Source: Pseudomonas monsensis
GTDB lineage: Bacteria > Pseudomonadota > Gammaproteobacteria > Pseudomonadales > Pseudomonadaceae
Assembly: GCF_014268495.2 (NCBI RefSeq)
Contig: NZ_CP077087.1
Location: 5,716,501-5,780,500, forward strand
DNA: 64,000 bases
Direction of reading: 5' to 3'
Shown here: positions 51,271 through 61,025 of the stretch, piece after piece
Position numbering within the stretch: position 1 is the stretch's first letter
Layout of the letters: every line of letters begins with the position of its first letter
Notes under the pieces: generated by a model
The model's input: the letters and a program-made list of their open reading frames with translations, nothing else
The model's database searches: none
What the model was told of the DNA's origin: nothing
Made by a program: the position numbers and the translations under genes

Positions 51271-51900
51271 GCGCGGCGGCACTTCTTTCCATTGCCCCTG
51301 ATCGAGTCCGTCGATCGTCCAGTCACCAATCCTGACGCGCACCAGCCGCAACGTCGGCAGCCCGACCGCAGCGGTCATCCGCCGCACCTGACGATTGCGC
51401 CCTTCGCGAATCACCAGTTCCAGCCATGAAGTCGGGATGGTCGCGCGAAAGCGTACCGGTGGATTGCGCGGCCACAACTCGGGTTCATCCAGTTGCCGCG
51501 CTTCGGCAGGCAGGGTCATGCCGTCGTTCAACTCAACGCCGTCACGCAAACGCTGCAATTGCTCGGCCGTGGGCACGCCTTCGACCTGCACCCAGTACGT
51601 CTTCGGCAACTTGTGTTTCGGATCGGCAATCCGCGCCTGCAACTGGCCATCGTTGGTCAGCAGCAACAAACCTTCACTGTCGCGATCGAGCCGTCCGGCC
51701 GGGTAGATGCCGGGCACCTCGATGAAATCCTTGAGCGTCGCCCGCCCGCCTTCGTCACTGAACTGCGTCAGCACATCGAACGGCTTGTTGAACAGGATCA
51801 GCTTCGGCTCGGCCGGTGGTGCCTTGGCAACACGGCGCGGGGAAGAAGACTGAGGCTTCGCACCAGGACGGCGAGAAGGTGGACGCGGGGGACGGGACAT
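51265..51900 (-). CDS. rluE: 23S rRNA pseudouridine synthase, RluE-like
   Basis: 211 residues. Basic N-terminal extension, then KLILFNKPFDVLTQFSD, the catalytic Asp in AGRLDRDSEGLLLLTNDG, and VIREGRNRQVRRMTAAVGLPTLRLVRVRIG, the RsuA/RluB/E/F-group end. No S4 domain, as in RluE, which modifies U2457 of 23S rRNA. Assignment to RluE within the group is from the missing S4 domain and size. Confidence 0.88.
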   Translation of the reverse strand: MSRPPRPPSRRPGAKPQSSSPRRVAKAPPAEPKLILFNKPFDVLTQFSDEGGRATLKDFIEVPGIYPAGRLDRDSEGLLLLTNDGQLQARIADPKHKLPKTYWVQVEGVPTAEQLQRLRDGVELNDGMTLPAEARQLDEPELWPRNPPVRFRATIPTSWLELVIREGRNRQVRRMTAAVGLPTLRLVRVRIGDWTIDGLDQGQWKEVPPRL

Positions 51901-51972
51901 AAGAGAGCAAACATTTAGCGATCAGGGCTGACAATGCTAGTGCCCCGACCGCCAAATGACCACGACTAACCG

Positions 51973-53436
51973 TTAACGGAACGGCGGCTCGTCGAAGCTG
52001 CGCAGTTTGCGCGAGTGCAGCGAGTTGAGTTCGGTGCGCAGCAGGTCCACCGCTTCGATGCCGATCTTCAAGTGCTGGCTGACCGCACGCTCGTAGAACG
52101 CGTTGGCCGAACCCGGCAGTTTGATTTCACTGTGCAGCGGTTTGTCCGACACACACAGCAACGTGCCATATGGCACCCGCAGGCGATAACCCTGGGCGGC
52201 GATGGTGCCGCTTTCCATGTCCACGGCCACGGCGCGGGACAGGTTGATCAACGGTCGTTCCTGAGCCCAGCGCAATTCCCAGTTACGGTCGTCGTAGGTC
52301 AGCACGGTGCCGGTGCGCAGGCGTTTCTTCAGGTCATCGCCCTTCTCGCCGGTGACGTTGGCCGCCGCTTGCTGCAGCGCCAGTTGCACTTCAGCCAGAG
52401 CCGGAATCGGAATGTTCGGCGGCACCACGCGGTCGAGAATCCCGTCGCGACGCATGTAGGCGTGCGCCAGCACATAGTCGCCGATGGTCTGCGACTGACG
52501 CAGGCCACCGCAGTGGCCGATCATCAGCCAGCAATGCGGACGCAGCACCGCCAGGTGGTCGGTGATGTTCTTGGCGTTGGACGGGCCGACGCCGATATTC
52601 ACCAGGGTCACGCCGTGGCCATCGCTGGCGATCAGGTGATAGGCCGGCATCTGGTAGCGGTGCCAGACCACACCGGCAGCAATCGCCGAGGCTTCGCCGT
52701 GATCCATGCTCTTCTCGATGATCACGTTGCCCGGCAGGACCATGCGCACGAAACGCGGGTCTTTACGCAGTTGCTCCAGGCCGTGGACGATGAACTGGTC
52801 GACGTAGCGGTGATAGTTGGTCAGCAGGATCCACGGCTGCACATGGCGCCAGTCGCTGCCGGTGTAGTGCACCAGACGGCGCAGGGAAAAGTCGACCCGC
52901 GCGGCGTCGAACAGCGCCAGTGGCAGCGGATCGGTGTTTTCCCAGTCGTAGAGACCGTCGGCGATGCCATCGGTGGCGGCGGACAGGTCGGTGCTCGGGA
53001 ACACCCGCGCCAGCACGGCGGCGGTGACGCCGGAGCCGGCCAGTTCATCGCCCTGCTCTACCACGTACGGGTACGGAATGTTCTGTTGGCTGACACCGAC
53101 TTCCACGGTCACGGTGAAGTCGTGCATCAGCGGCACCAGTTGTTCCAGCAGGTATTTGCGGAACGCCGCCGGGTGGGTGACGGTGACGCTGTAGGTGCCT
53201 GGCAACTGCACTTTGGCGTAAGCGCGAGTGGTCTGCGGCACTTCGCCCTGACAGTGATAGGTCAGACGCAGTTCGGGATAACGAAACAGGGCACGCTGTT
53301 CGGCGTCGGGCTCGACGCGATCCTTGAGGTAACGCTTGAGCGCCGAGTTCAGCGCAGTGGTGGCCCGCTCATGCAGCTCGGCCAGACGATCCACGGCTTG
53401 TTCGGCGGTTTGAACGACAATAAACGCTTCGGTCAC
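51973..53436 (-). CDS. amn: AMP nucleosidase
   Basis: 487 residues. Hydrolyses AMP to adenine and ribose-5-phosphate. The C-terminal nucleoside-phosphorylase fold shows HLIASDGHGVTLVNIGVGPSNAKNITDHLAVLRPHCWLMIGHCGGLR and VAVDMESGTIAAQGYRLRVPYGTLLCVSDKPLH; the N-terminal Amn domain starts FIVVQTAEQAVDRLAELH. GTG at 53436 is chosen because AGGAAG lies 6 bp upstream and gives the E. coli length (484); the longer frame adds 12 residues without homology. Same locus as in P. aeruginosa. Confidence 0.93.
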   Translation of the reverse strand: MTEAFIVVQTAEQAVDRLAELHERATTALNSALKRYLKDRVEPDAEQRALFRYPELRLTYHCQGEVPQTTRAYAKVQLPGTYSVTVTHPAAFRKYLLEQLVPLMHDFTVTVEVGVSQQNIPYPYVVEQGDELAGSGVTAAVLARVFPSTDLSAATDGIADGLYDWENTDPLPLALFDAARVDFSLRRLVHYTGSDWRHVQPWILLTNYHRYVDQFIVHGLEQLRKDPRFVRMVLPGNVIIEKSMDHGEASAIAAGVVWHRYQMPAYHLIASDGHGVTLVNIGVGPSNAKNITDHLAVLRPHCWLMIGHCGGLRQSQTIGDYVLAHAYMRRDGILDRVVPPNIPIPALAEVQLALQQAAANVTGEKGDDLKKRLRTGTVLTYDDRNWELRWAQERPLINLSRAVAVDMESGTIAAQGYRLRVPYGTLLCVSDKPLHSEIKLPGSANAFYERAVSQHLKIGIEAVDLLRTELNSLHSRKLRSFDEPPFR

Positions 53437-53543
53437 GATCAGCTTCCTGTGTTCTGACTTGCAGAGCTTCATCTTGCCTGCATCGTGGTCTCACGGGAAC
53501 AGTGGCGTTGTGGCTGTACCCAAATCTTTCAGACAACGCGAAT

Positions 53544-53639
53544 CCCTGTGGGAGCTGGCTTGCCAGCGATGAGGCCTTCACATTCGACATCAATGTTGAC
53601 TATCAGGCCGCCATCGCTGGCAAGCCAGCTCCCACAGGG
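53544..53639. repeat. REPIN, GTGGGAGCTGGCTTGCCAGC family
   Basis: Perfect 28-bp arms at 53544-53571 and 53612-53639 with 40 bp between. The same family occurs at 63572. It lies in the ~220-bp space between two genes of the same strand, so it is not restricted to convergent ends. Confidence 0.92.
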
Positions 53640-53656
53640 TTTTGTGGAGTTTGGGG

Positions 53657-55306
53657 TCAGAAGCCCTGGGGGGTCGAGCGGGCGACGATCGCTGCGACAT
53701 CCAGCCCATGGGGCAACGCGCCGTAGACCCGGCCGCCGCCACTCAACCGACTGGCAATAAACGCATCACTCACCGCCGAATTCCCGGCTTCCAGCAGCAG
53801 TTTGGCCTGCAACCCAAGGGCAATGCCCTCGGTCAATTGCCGAGCCCGATACTGAATATCGCGGGTGTCCTTGAACTGTGCCTGCAACTGCTGAATATGC
53901 GCGGCCAAACGTTTGTCACCGTGGCCATCGCCCAACTCCCTGAACAACACATCGAGAACGCCCGGCTCTTTAGACAGTGCGCGCAAAACGTCGAGGCACT
54001 GTACGTTGCCCGAACCTTCCCACGTCGAGTTCACCGGCGCCTCGCGGTACAGGCGCGGCAAGATGCTTTCCTCGACGTACCCCGCGCCGCCCATGCATTC
54101 GGCCGCTTCGTTGATCATTCCCGGGGCACGTTTGCAGATCCAGTATTTGCCCACCGCCGTCACCAGCCGGGCGAATTGCGCTTCGTGGCGATCATCCAGA
54201 TGATCCAGGGCCTTGCCCATGCGCAGGCTCAGGGCCAGCGCAGCTTCGCTTTCCAGGGCCAGGTCGGCGAGCACGTTCTGCATCAACGGTTGCTCGCTGA
54301 GCAACTTGCCGCCGACCTTGCGGTGCGCGCAGTGATGGCTGGCCTGGGTCAGCGCCTGACGCATCAACGCGCTGGAACCGACCATGCAATCGAAACGGGT
54401 CATTGCCACCATCTCGATGATGGTCGGCACCCCGCGCCCTTCTTCACCGACCATCCACGCCAGGGCGCCACGGAACTCCACTTCGCTGGAGGCGTTGGAC
54501 TGGTTGCCGAGTTTGTTTTTCAGGCGCTGGATATAGAACTGATTGCGCGTGTCGTCCGGGCGATGGCGTGGCAGCAGGAAGCAGGTCAGGCCCTTGTCGG
54601 TCTGCGCCAGCGTCAGGAACGCATCGCACATTGGCGCCGAGCAGAACCACTTGTGCCCGACCAGTTCATACGCCTGGCCCGGACCGCTGGCGCCGACCGG
54701 ATAGGCCTTGGTGGTGTTGGCGCGCACGTCGGTGCCGCCCTGCTTCTCGGTCATCGCCATGCCGATGGTCACGCCGGCCTTGTGCGCCATGCCGACGTTG
54801 CGCGGGTCGTATTCGGTGGCGAGGATTTTCGGTAGCCACTGCTCGGCCAGATCCGGTTGCAGGCGCAGCGCCGGAACGCTGGCGAAAGTCATGGTCAACG
54901 GGCAACCGCTGCCGGCTTCGGCCTGGCTGTGCAGATAGCTCATCGAGGCGCGGGCAACGTGGGCGCCGTCCTGCGGATGCGCCCACGGCAAGGAGGTCAG
55001 ACCGTGCTCGATCGCGGTGCGCATCAGTTCGTGATAAGCGGGATGAAACTCGACCAGATCAATGCGATGGCCATAGCGATCATGACTGGTGAATACCGGT
55101 TTGTTCTGATTGGCGAGGAACCCGGCCTCCATCAGCGGCCCCCCGGCCAGCGCGCCGTAGGCATCAATCCGCGACTCGGCCCACCCGGCGCCGAACCTGC
55201 GCGACCATTCCTGCAACGGCAGGTCGATGCGGTACAGGTTGGTGCCGTCCAGCGACGGCGGCTGGTTGGTGACTTCGTGGGTTTCGGCGAACTGATGCAG
55301 GTTCAT
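53657..55306 (-). CDS. acyl-CoA dehydrogenase family protein, AidB-like
   Basis: 549 residues. N-terminal ~180 residues unlike short-chain enzymes, then GMAMTEKQGGTDVRANTTKA (the AidB/large-ACAD flavin loop), GHKWFCSAPMCDAFLTLAQ, RLKNKLGNQSNASSEVEFRGALAWMVGEEGRG, and AAECMGGAGYVEESILPRLYREAPVNSTWEGSGNVQCLDVLRAL with Arg and Glu in the active-site region. Length and the C-terminal extension fit AidB (541). Physiological substrate not certain. P. aeruginosa has a corresponding gene between amn and ladS. Confidence 0.9.
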   Translation of the reverse strand: MNLHQFAETHEVTNQPPSLDGTNLYRIDLPLQEWSRRFGAGWAESRIDAYGALAGGPLMEAGFLANQNKPVFTSHDRYGHRIDLVEFHPAYHELMRTAIEHGLTSLPWAHPQDGAHVARASMSYLHSQAEAGSGCPLTMTFASVPALRLQPDLAEQWLPKILATEYDPRNVGMAHKAGVTIGMAMTEKQGGTDVRANTTKAYPVGASGPGQAYELVGHKWFCSAPMCDAFLTLAQTDKGLTCFLLPRHRPDDTRNQFYIQRLKNKLGNQSNASSEVEFRGALAWMVGEEGRGVPTIIEMVAMTRFDCMVGSSALMRQALTQASHHCAHRKVGGKLLSEQPLMQNVLADLALESEAALALSLRMGKALDHLDDRHEAQFARLVTAVGKYWICKRAPGMINEAAECMGGAGYVEESILPRLYREAPVNSTWEGSGNVQCLDVLRALSKEPGVLDVLFRELGDGHGDKRLAAHIQQLQAQFKDTRDIQYRARQLTEGIALGLQAKLLLEAGNSAVSDAFIASRLSGGGRVYGALPHGLDVAAIVARSTPQGF

Positions 55307-55402
55307 GACGGGGCTCCTTTGGTCAGCCAGAGAACCAGTTAAGCACCGCCCCACGCCCCGTCAAAGTGTCATATCCGCCGAACTGGCGGCGCTTTTACCC
55401 TA

Positions 55403-57757
55403 TCAGCAACACAACACCCGGCGCTCCAGCGCGGACTGCAAATCCTCGAATTTCACCGGCTTGTTCAGGTAGTCGATCGGCGCTCCGCTGGCGCATAGCT
55501 CGCGATCGGCGCTCAGCGCCAGCATGAACACCGGCAGACTGGCGCAACCTGGCAAGGCGTGGATCTGGCAAGCCAGCGCCGCGCCATCCTGTGCGGGCAA
55601 CTGGCAATCGATCAGCACCGCGTCGAAGCTTTCGCGCTGCAGGCAATCCAGCGCCGCCGCACCATTATCGGCAGTACGCACGCGGAAACCGAGCTTGAGC
55701 AACATGCCGCGCATCACCAGTTGGTTGACGCTGTTGTCATCCACCAGCAGCACTGTGCAGTCCTGCGGTTCACGCACACAAGCGCGCGATGGCTGGGGTG
55801 TTGGCGGCGCCTCGACCGCCGGCAGCTCGAACTCGACATCGAGCTGGAAGCGGCTGCCGCGACCGGGTTCGGAACGATGCGTGAGTTTGCCGCCGAGCAA
55901 TTCCACCAGTTGCCGGCAGATCGCCAGGCCGACGCCCAATCCGCCGTACTCGCGTGTCATTGACCCGTCGAGCTGGAAGAAGCGCTGATACAGGGTTGCC
56001 TCGCCCAGGTCGGTAAAACCGATGCCGGTGTCAATCACCGCAAACGACAGCGCCAGACGATTGTCCGACGCAGGCTTGCCGGTCACGCGCAGGGCCAGAC
56101 CGCCGACGCGGGTGAACTTGATCGCGTTGTCGAGCAGGCATTCCAGGCATTGCGCCAGTTTCACGCTGTCGCCGTGCAAACGGTCCGGCAGGGTCGGCAG
56201 CACCTCGACCTTGAAGTCCAGCGACTTGCTCGCCGCGTTGCCGTCGAACTGCAGCCGCAACGCCTCGACCACCCCGCGCAGGCTGAAACTGTCCGGCGTC
56301 GCCTTGAGCTTGCCGGCCTGCAGTTCGGTGAGGGTGAGGATGCCGTTGACCATGCGCATCATGTCGCGGGCAGAACCGGCGGCGGTCTGCTGGTATTGCT
56401 CCAGTTCCGGATCCAGTTCGACGGTCTGCATCAGTTCCAGCGAACCGATCACGCCGTTCATCGGCGTGCGCAGTTCGTGGGTCAGGGTCGCGAGGAATTC
56501 GTCCTTGAGCTTGTTGCTGTGGGCCAATTGCTGGTTGAGTACTTCCAGCTTCTGCCCGGCGTCGAACAGGGTCTGCGCCTGCTGCTCGCGCATCGCGTTG
56601 ATGCGGTCGGCCAGCGCCAGCGACAGCAGCGCCACTTCGATGGCCGAGCCGATCTGGCTGGCGTACATGGTCAGGAACACGTTCGGCAGCAGGCCCAGCA
56701 CCATCAGCGTATTGATGATGCCGCCGAGCAGAAACGCCGACCAGGCAATGATGAAATAACGCGCCACTCGCAGGCCGCGCCACCAGGCCAGAATCCCCGC
56801 GGCGAAAATCACCACGGTAAACGTCAGCGCCAGCAGGGTCGCCAACCGCAACGACAGGGCGTAACTGGTCATCAGCGACAAGCCCACGACCAGCGCACTG
56901 AATGCGATCAGGCCGATCAGTACGCGATCCAGCCAGCGGCTGTGGTTGTTCGTCTGCAGGAAGCTGCGTGCGAACTGACTGCCGAACAGCCCCGCACAGC
57001 CGATGAAAAACGGCGTGGCGGCGTTGGCCCACCACGGATTGTCCGGCCAGAAATACTCGACCGCCGCCCCGTTCACCGACAGTTGATACAGGCCGAACGA
57101 GGCGATGTAGAAGATGTAATAGAGGTAGCTGGTGTCGCGCACGCTCAGGTAGATGAACAGGTTGTAGACCAGCATCCCCAGCAACACGCCATAAATGATG
57201 CCCAGTACGTACAGGCGCACCGGTTGGTCTTCGAGGTACGCGGTGCTCGACCACAACGTCACCGGCGCCTGGATCGAGCCTTCGCTGGCCAGGCGCAGGT
57301 ACACCGTGCGTTGTTGATCGGGCTTGAACTCAAGGTCGAACAGGTAGTTGTTCTGACGGATCTCGCGACTGGCGAACGGCAACGCATCACCGGTCTGTCG
57401 GATCAGGCGATAGTCGCCATTGGCATCGGCCATATACAGATCAAGATGATCAAGCGGCGGGTACGCCAGCTCCAGCAGCCAGGTGCGTTGCGCGGCGGGA
57501 TTGGCCGGACGGTAATGCAGGTCGATCTTCAGCCAGAACGCCGAACGCGAGTAACCGGCGTTGAGCGTGGCTTTATCGTGGAGTTTGAAATTGCCCGCCG
57601 CCGCTTGAGCACGGACGTCGGCGATGCTCGCCTGACCACTCGGGTCTTCGAACACTTGCAAGGAGCGGCCCAGGGGAAGGCTCTGAGTGTTTTCGTCGAA
57701 TTCGACGGCGCTTGCGAGGAGGGGCAAGCAGAACAGCAATATCAGCAAATAGCGCAT
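55403..57757 (-). CDS. ladS: hybrid sensor kinase LadS
   Basis: 784 residues. Signal peptide, periplasmic 7TMR-DISMED2 domain (~25-180), seven membrane helices (~185-385), coiled coil, HisKA with phospho-His in LATLTHELRTPMNGVIG, HATPase (LLDNAIKFTR, DTGIGF, GGLGVGLAI), and a C-terminal receiver with VLLVDDNSVNQLV, VLIDCQLP and LNKPVK. This is the LadS layout (795 aa in P. aeruginosa), a kinase that feeds the Gac/Rsm switch. The neighbours (amn, acyl-CoA dehydrogenase on one side, thiD-thiE-hemL on the other) match the ladS locus, which raises confidence above domain order alone. Confidence 0.88.
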   Translation of the reverse strand: MRYLLILLFCLPLLASAVEFDENTQSLPLGRSLQVFEDPSGQASIADVRAQAAAGNFKLHDKATLNAGYSRSAFWLKIDLHYRPANPAAQRTWLLELAYPPLDHLDLYMADANGDYRLIRQTGDALPFASREIRQNNYLFDLEFKPDQQRTVYLRLASEGSIQAPVTLWSSTAYLEDQPVRLYVLGIIYGVLLGMLVYNLFIYLSVRDTSYLYYIFYIASFGLYQLSVNGAAVEYFWPDNPWWANAATPFFIGCAGLFGSQFARSFLQTNNHSRWLDRVLIGLIAFSALVVGLSLMTSYALSLRLATLLALTFTVVIFAAGILAWWRGLRVARYFIIAWSAFLLGGIINTLMVLGLLPNVFLTMYASQIGSAIEVALLSLALADRINAMREQQAQTLFDAGQKLEVLNQQLAHSNKLKDEFLATLTHELRTPMNGVIGSLELMQTVELDPELEQYQQTAAGSARDMMRMVNGILTLTELQAGKLKATPDSFSLRGVVEALRLQFDGNAASKSLDFKVEVLPTLPDRLHGDSVKLAQCLECLLDNAIKFTRVGGLALRVTGKPASDNRLALSFAVIDTGIGFTDLGEATLYQRFFQLDGSMTREYGGLGVGLAICRQLVELLGGKLTHRSEPGRGSRFQLDVEFELPAVEAPPTPQPSRACVREPQDCTVLLVDDNSVNQLVMRGMLLKLGFRVRTADNGAAALDCLQRESFDAVLIDCQLPAQDGAALACQIHALPGCASLPVFMLALSADRELCASGAPIDYLNKPVKFEDLQSALERRVLCC

Positions 57758-58061
57758 TGAAGCCCCAGCGTGGCTCGTCCGGTTGCGTCAGGAAGCCCCC
57801 CATTCCCTTTGAGTAGACGTAAAACCGGTATTACCTGTTATTGGTTTGGATCCAGACTAGCATAGCCGTTGATGGCCATTAAGCACCATCGAAATTTTTC
57901 CTACAAAGGCTCTAGAACGGGCGTTTCAGAGCAAAGTCGCGGGCTAGAGCTGTTGAGTTGGTCAACTACCTGCAACAGCGGATGTGGTGAATACCTGTGT
58001 GGCGAGGAACCACTGACAGGACTGAACCCCAAAATCAGGTTTGGTGGTAAGCTCGCGCACC
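57758..58061. other. divergent ladS/thiD intergenic region
   Basis: 304 bp. I see no ORF, no repeat of the REPIN families and no thi-box/TPP riboswitch core (no CTGAGA with matching P-stems). It presumably contains both promoters, but no hexamers convincing enough to list. Confidence 0.5.
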
Positions 58062-58859
58062 ATGAATATCTACAGCTCCCGCCCCGTTGTCCTCTGTCTC
58101 TCCGGCCACGACCCCAGTGGTGGCGCCGGCTTGCAGGCAGATATCGAAGCCTTGCTCGCGCAGGGTTGCCATGCGGCTCCGGCCGTCACCGCCCTGACCG
58201 TGCAAGACACCGTCAACGTCACTGACTTCCGCGTCCTCGACCGTGAGTGGGTACTGGCCCAGGCCAATGCCGTGCTCAACGACTCCGAAGTCGCGGCGGT
58301 CAAACTGGGCATGCTCGGTTCGATGGAAATGGTCGACACCGTAGTCGAACTGCTTTCGGCGCACCCGCACCTGCCGGTGGTCTGCGACCCGGTGCTGCGC
58401 GCCGGCGGCGGCGGACGCCTGGGCAAGGACGAGGTCGGTTATGCGATGCGCGAGCGTCTGCTGCCGCTGTCGATCATCGCCACCCCCAATCTTCCTGAAG
58501 CACGCATCCTCGCTGAACTGCCCGAAGGCACTGCAGACGAGTGCGCGGAAAAACTCCTGCCGTTCGTCAAAAACCTGCTGATCACCGGCGGCCATGGCGA
58601 CGAAACTGAAATCCACAATCGCCTGTACAGCCGTGACGGCCTGCGCGAAACCTTCTATTGCCAGCGTTTGCCAGGCAGCTATCACGGTTCCGGTTGCACG
58701 CTGGCCAGCGCTATCGCCGGTCGCCTGGCCCAAGGCGAACACCTCGCCAGCGCCGTACGCACGGCACTGGATTACACCTGGCGCACCCTGCGCGATGCCG
58801 AACAACTGGGCAAAGGCCAGTTCGTGCCGCGCCGCCTGCCGCTGGATTTCTGCTCGTAA
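58062..58859 (+). CDS. thiD: hydroxymethylpyrimidine/phosphomethylpyrimidine kinase
   Basis: 265 residues. Phosphorylates HMP and HMP-P for thiamine synthesis. Ribokinase-fold signatures: LSGHDPSGGAGLQADIEALL, VCDPVLRAGGGGRLG, NLPEARILAELPEG and GSYHGSGCTLASAIAGRLAQG (anion hole and catalytic Asp region). ATG at 58062 begins MNIYSSRPVVLCLSG, the family start. thiE follows 18 bp later. Confidence 0.95.
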   Translation: MNIYSSRPVVLCLSGHDPSGGAGLQADIEALLAQGCHAAPAVTALTVQDTVNVTDFRVLDREWVLAQANAVLNDSEVAAVKLGMLGSMEMVDTVVELLSAHPHLPVVCDPVLRAGGGGRLGKDEVGYAMRERLLPLSIIATPNLPEARILAELPEGTADECAEKLLPFVKNLLITGGHGDETEIHNRLYSRDGLRETFYCQRLPGSYHGSGCTLASAIAGRLAQGEHLASAVRTALDYTWRTLRDAEQLGKGQFVPRRLPLDFCS

Positions 58860-58877
58860 CGTCGTGAGGTCTGCCTG

Positions 58878-59501
58878 ATGAAACTACGTGGCCTGTATGC
58901 CATTACCGACAGCGAATTGCTGGCCGGCAAGTTTCTGTCCTACGTGGAGGCGGCGCTGGAAGGCGGCGTCACCCTGCTGCAATACCGCGACAAGAGCAGC
59001 GACGAGGCCCGCCGTCTGCGCGAGGCCGAAGCGCTGCGCAACCTGTGCGAGCGCTACAAGACGCAGCTGATCATCAACGATGACGCCGAACTGGCCGCGC
59101 GCCTGAACGTTGGCGTGCATCTGGGCCAGACCGACGGCCCGCTATCGCCGACCCGCGCCCTGCTCGGCTCCAAAGCCATCATCGGCTCGACCTGCCACGC
59201 GCAACTCGCACTGGCCGAACAAGCCGCCAAAGAAGGTGCGAGTTATGTCGCCTTCGGCCGCTTCTTCAATTCCAACACCAAGCCCGGCGCGCCGAGCTGC
59301 AGCCTCGATCTGCTCGACGAGGCCAAACGCACGCTGCACCTGCCGGTCTGCGCGATTGGCGGCATCACCCTCGACAACGCCGCGCCGCTGGTGGCCCACG
59401 GTGTCGACCTGCTGGCGGTGGTCCACGGCTTGTTCGGTGCCCAAAGCACTGCCGAAGTGACCCGCCGCGCCCGCGCCTTCAACGAACTTCTGAAAATCTG
59501 A
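58878..59501 (+). CDS. thiE: thiamine-phosphate synthase
   Basis: 207 residues. Joins HMP-PP and thiazole phosphate to thiamine monophosphate. Motifs: LLQYRDKSSDEARR, LIINDDAELAARLNVGVHLGQTDGP, STCHAQLALAEQAAKEGASYVAFGRFFNSNTKPG and AIGGITLDNAAPLVAHGVDLLAVVHGLF. Second of the thiD-thiE-hemL operon; 15 bp before hemL. Confidence 0.95.
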   Translation: MKLRGLYAITDSELLAGKFLSYVEAALEGGVTLLQYRDKSSDEARRLREAEALRNLCERYKTQLIINDDAELAARLNVGVHLGQTDGPLSPTRALLGSKAIIGSTCHAQLALAEQAAKEGASYVAFGRFFNSNTKPGAPSCSLDLLDEAKRTLHLPVCAIGGITLDNAAPLVAHGVDLLAVVHGLFGAQSTAEVTRRARAFNELLKI

Positions 59502-59516
59502 TTTGAGAGCCCGATC

Positions 59517-60800
59517 ATGTCTCGTTCCGAAACCCTGTTTGCCAGTGCCCAGAAACACATTCCCGGTGGCGTGAATTCGCCGGTTCGTGCGTTCAAGAGC
59601 GTGGGCGGCACACCGTTGTTCTTCAAGCACGCCGAAGGCGCCTACGTCACTGACGAAGACGACAAGCGTTATGTCGATTACGTCGGTTCGTGGGGCCCGA
59701 TGATCCTCGGCCACAGCCACCCGGACGTGCTCGACGCCGTACGCAATCAGCTGCAACACGGCCTGTCCTACGGCGCGCCGACCGCGATGGAAACCGAGAT
59801 GGCCGATCTGGTCTGCTCGCTGGTGCCGTCGATGGACATGGTGCGCATGGTCAGCTCCGGCACCGAAGCGACCATGAGCGCGATCCGTCTGGCCCGTGGT
59901 TACACCGGCCGCGACAGCATCATCAAGTTCGAAGGCTGCTACCACGGTCACTCCGACAGCCTGCTGGTCAAGGCCGGCTCCGGTGCCCTGACCCAGGGCG
60001 TGCCGAGTTCGGCCGGTGTCCCGGCAGCGTTCGCCAAACACACCCTGACCCTGCCGTTCAACGACATCGACGCCGTTGAGAAGATGCTCGCTGAAGTTGG
60101 CCAGGACGTGGCGTGCATCATCGTCGAGCCAGTGGCGGGCAACATGAACTGCGTACCGCCGGCGCCGGGTTTCCTCGAAGGCCTGCGCGCGCTGTGCGAC
60201 AAGCATGGCGTGGTGCTGATTTTCGACGAAGTGATGACCGGTTTCCGCGTTGCCCTCGGCGGTGCCCAGGCGTACTACGGGGTCAATCCTGACCTGACCA
60301 CGTTCGGCAAGATCATCGGCGGCGGCATGCCGGTCGGCTGCTTTGGCGGCAAGCGTGAAATCATGGAACGCATCGCGCCGCTGGGCCCGGTGTACCAGGC
60401 CGGCACGTTGTCGGGTAACCCACTGGCAATGGCCGCCGGTTTGACTACGTTGCGTCTGATCAGCCGTCCGGGTTTCCACGATGAACTGACCGACTACACC
60501 ACGCGCCTGCTCGATGGCTTGCAACAACGCGCCGATGCAGCGGGCATTCCGTTCGTGACCACGCAGGCCGGCGGCATGTTCGGTCTGTACTTCAGCGGTG
60601 CCGACGACATCGTCACCTTCGAAGACGTGATGGCCAGCGACGCGGCCCTGTTCGGGCGCTTCTTCCACCTGATGCTGGAAGGCGGTGTGTACCTGGCGCC
60701 GAGTGCATTCGAAGCCGGTTTCACCTCGATCGCCCACGGTGAAGCCGAGCTAAAAATCACCCTGGACGCTGCCGAGCGCGCCTTCGCTGCCCTGAAGTAA
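59517..60800 (+). CDS. hemL: glutamate-1-semialdehyde 2,1-aminomutase
   Basis: 427 residues. Makes 5-aminolevulinate for haem. FASAQKHIPGGVNSPVRAFKSVGGTP at the start, SGTEATMSAIRLARGYTGRD (PLP phosphate), ILIFDEVMTGFR-type segment (LIFDEVMTGFRVALGG) and the Schiff-base Lys in TTFGKIIGGGMPVGCFGG. Length matches the family (426-427). Terminator follows 11 bp after the stop. Confidence 0.96.
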   Translation: MSRSETLFASAQKHIPGGVNSPVRAFKSVGGTPLFFKHAEGAYVTDEDDKRYVDYVGSWGPMILGHSHPDVLDAVRNQLQHGLSYGAPTAMETEMADLVCSLVPSMDMVRMVSSGTEATMSAIRLARGYTGRDSIIKFEGCYHGHSDSLLVKAGSGALTQGVPSSAGVPAAFAKHTLTLPFNDIDAVEKMLAEVGQDVACIIVEPVAGNMNCVPPAPGFLEGLRALCDKHGVVLIFDEVMTGFRVALGGAQAYYGVNPDLTTFGKIIGGGMPVGCFGGKREIMERIAPLGPVYQAGTLSGNPLAMAAGLTTLRLISRPGFHDELTDYTTRLLDGLQQRADAAGIPFVTTQAGGMFGLYFSGADDIVTFEDVMASDAALFGRFFHLMLEGGVYLAPSAFEAGFTSIAHGEAELKITLDAAERAFAALK

Positions 60801-60810
60801 TCGCCGTACC

Positions 60811-60841
60811 GCTGACGTTGGCCATCGCCAGCGTCAGCTTT
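60811..60841 (+). terminator. terminator after hemL
   Basis: GCTGACGTTGGC (60811-60822), loop CATC, GCCAGCGTCAGC (60827-60838), TTT. 11 of 12 pairs are Watson-Crick and the other is G-T. The T-run is short. Confidence 0.7.
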
Positions 60842-60937
60842 CACCTACATCCAGACGGTTTTTCCGATGCTTCTGCCAAGATTCCTCCACAAAGTGGGCG
60901 ATATATTCCCCGCGCAGCAGAAAAACGAGTAAAGACT

Positions 60938-60967
60938 TTGTAAGGTTGGCCCTGCTTATTTCATAAT
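60938..60967 (+). promoter_or_regulatory. candidate sigma-70 promoter of the Sel1-repeat gene
   Basis: TTGTAA (60938-60943), 18-bp spacer, CATAAT (60962-60967), about 58 bp before the ATG at 61026. Confidence 0.5.
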
Positions 60968-61025
60968 GCGCGCTTATTGGATCCCTCGATGGGTCCGCGT
61001 GCCCTTCAGAGGTAAGTCGATTCCC

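Noticed and set aside
52015..53457. 480-codon plus-strand frame opposite amn
   Set aside because: Antisense shadow of a gene with firm motifs on the minus strand.
56150..57760. 536-codon plus-strand frame opposite ladS
   Set aside because: Antisense shadow; Gln/Arg/His-rich text with no domain.
57758..58061. TPP riboswitch before thiD
   Set aside because: No CTGAGA core or matching stems; in pseudomonads the switch is usually found before thiC.
59142..60737. 531-codon minus-strand frame opposite hemL
   Set aside because: Antisense shadow of hemL and thiE.
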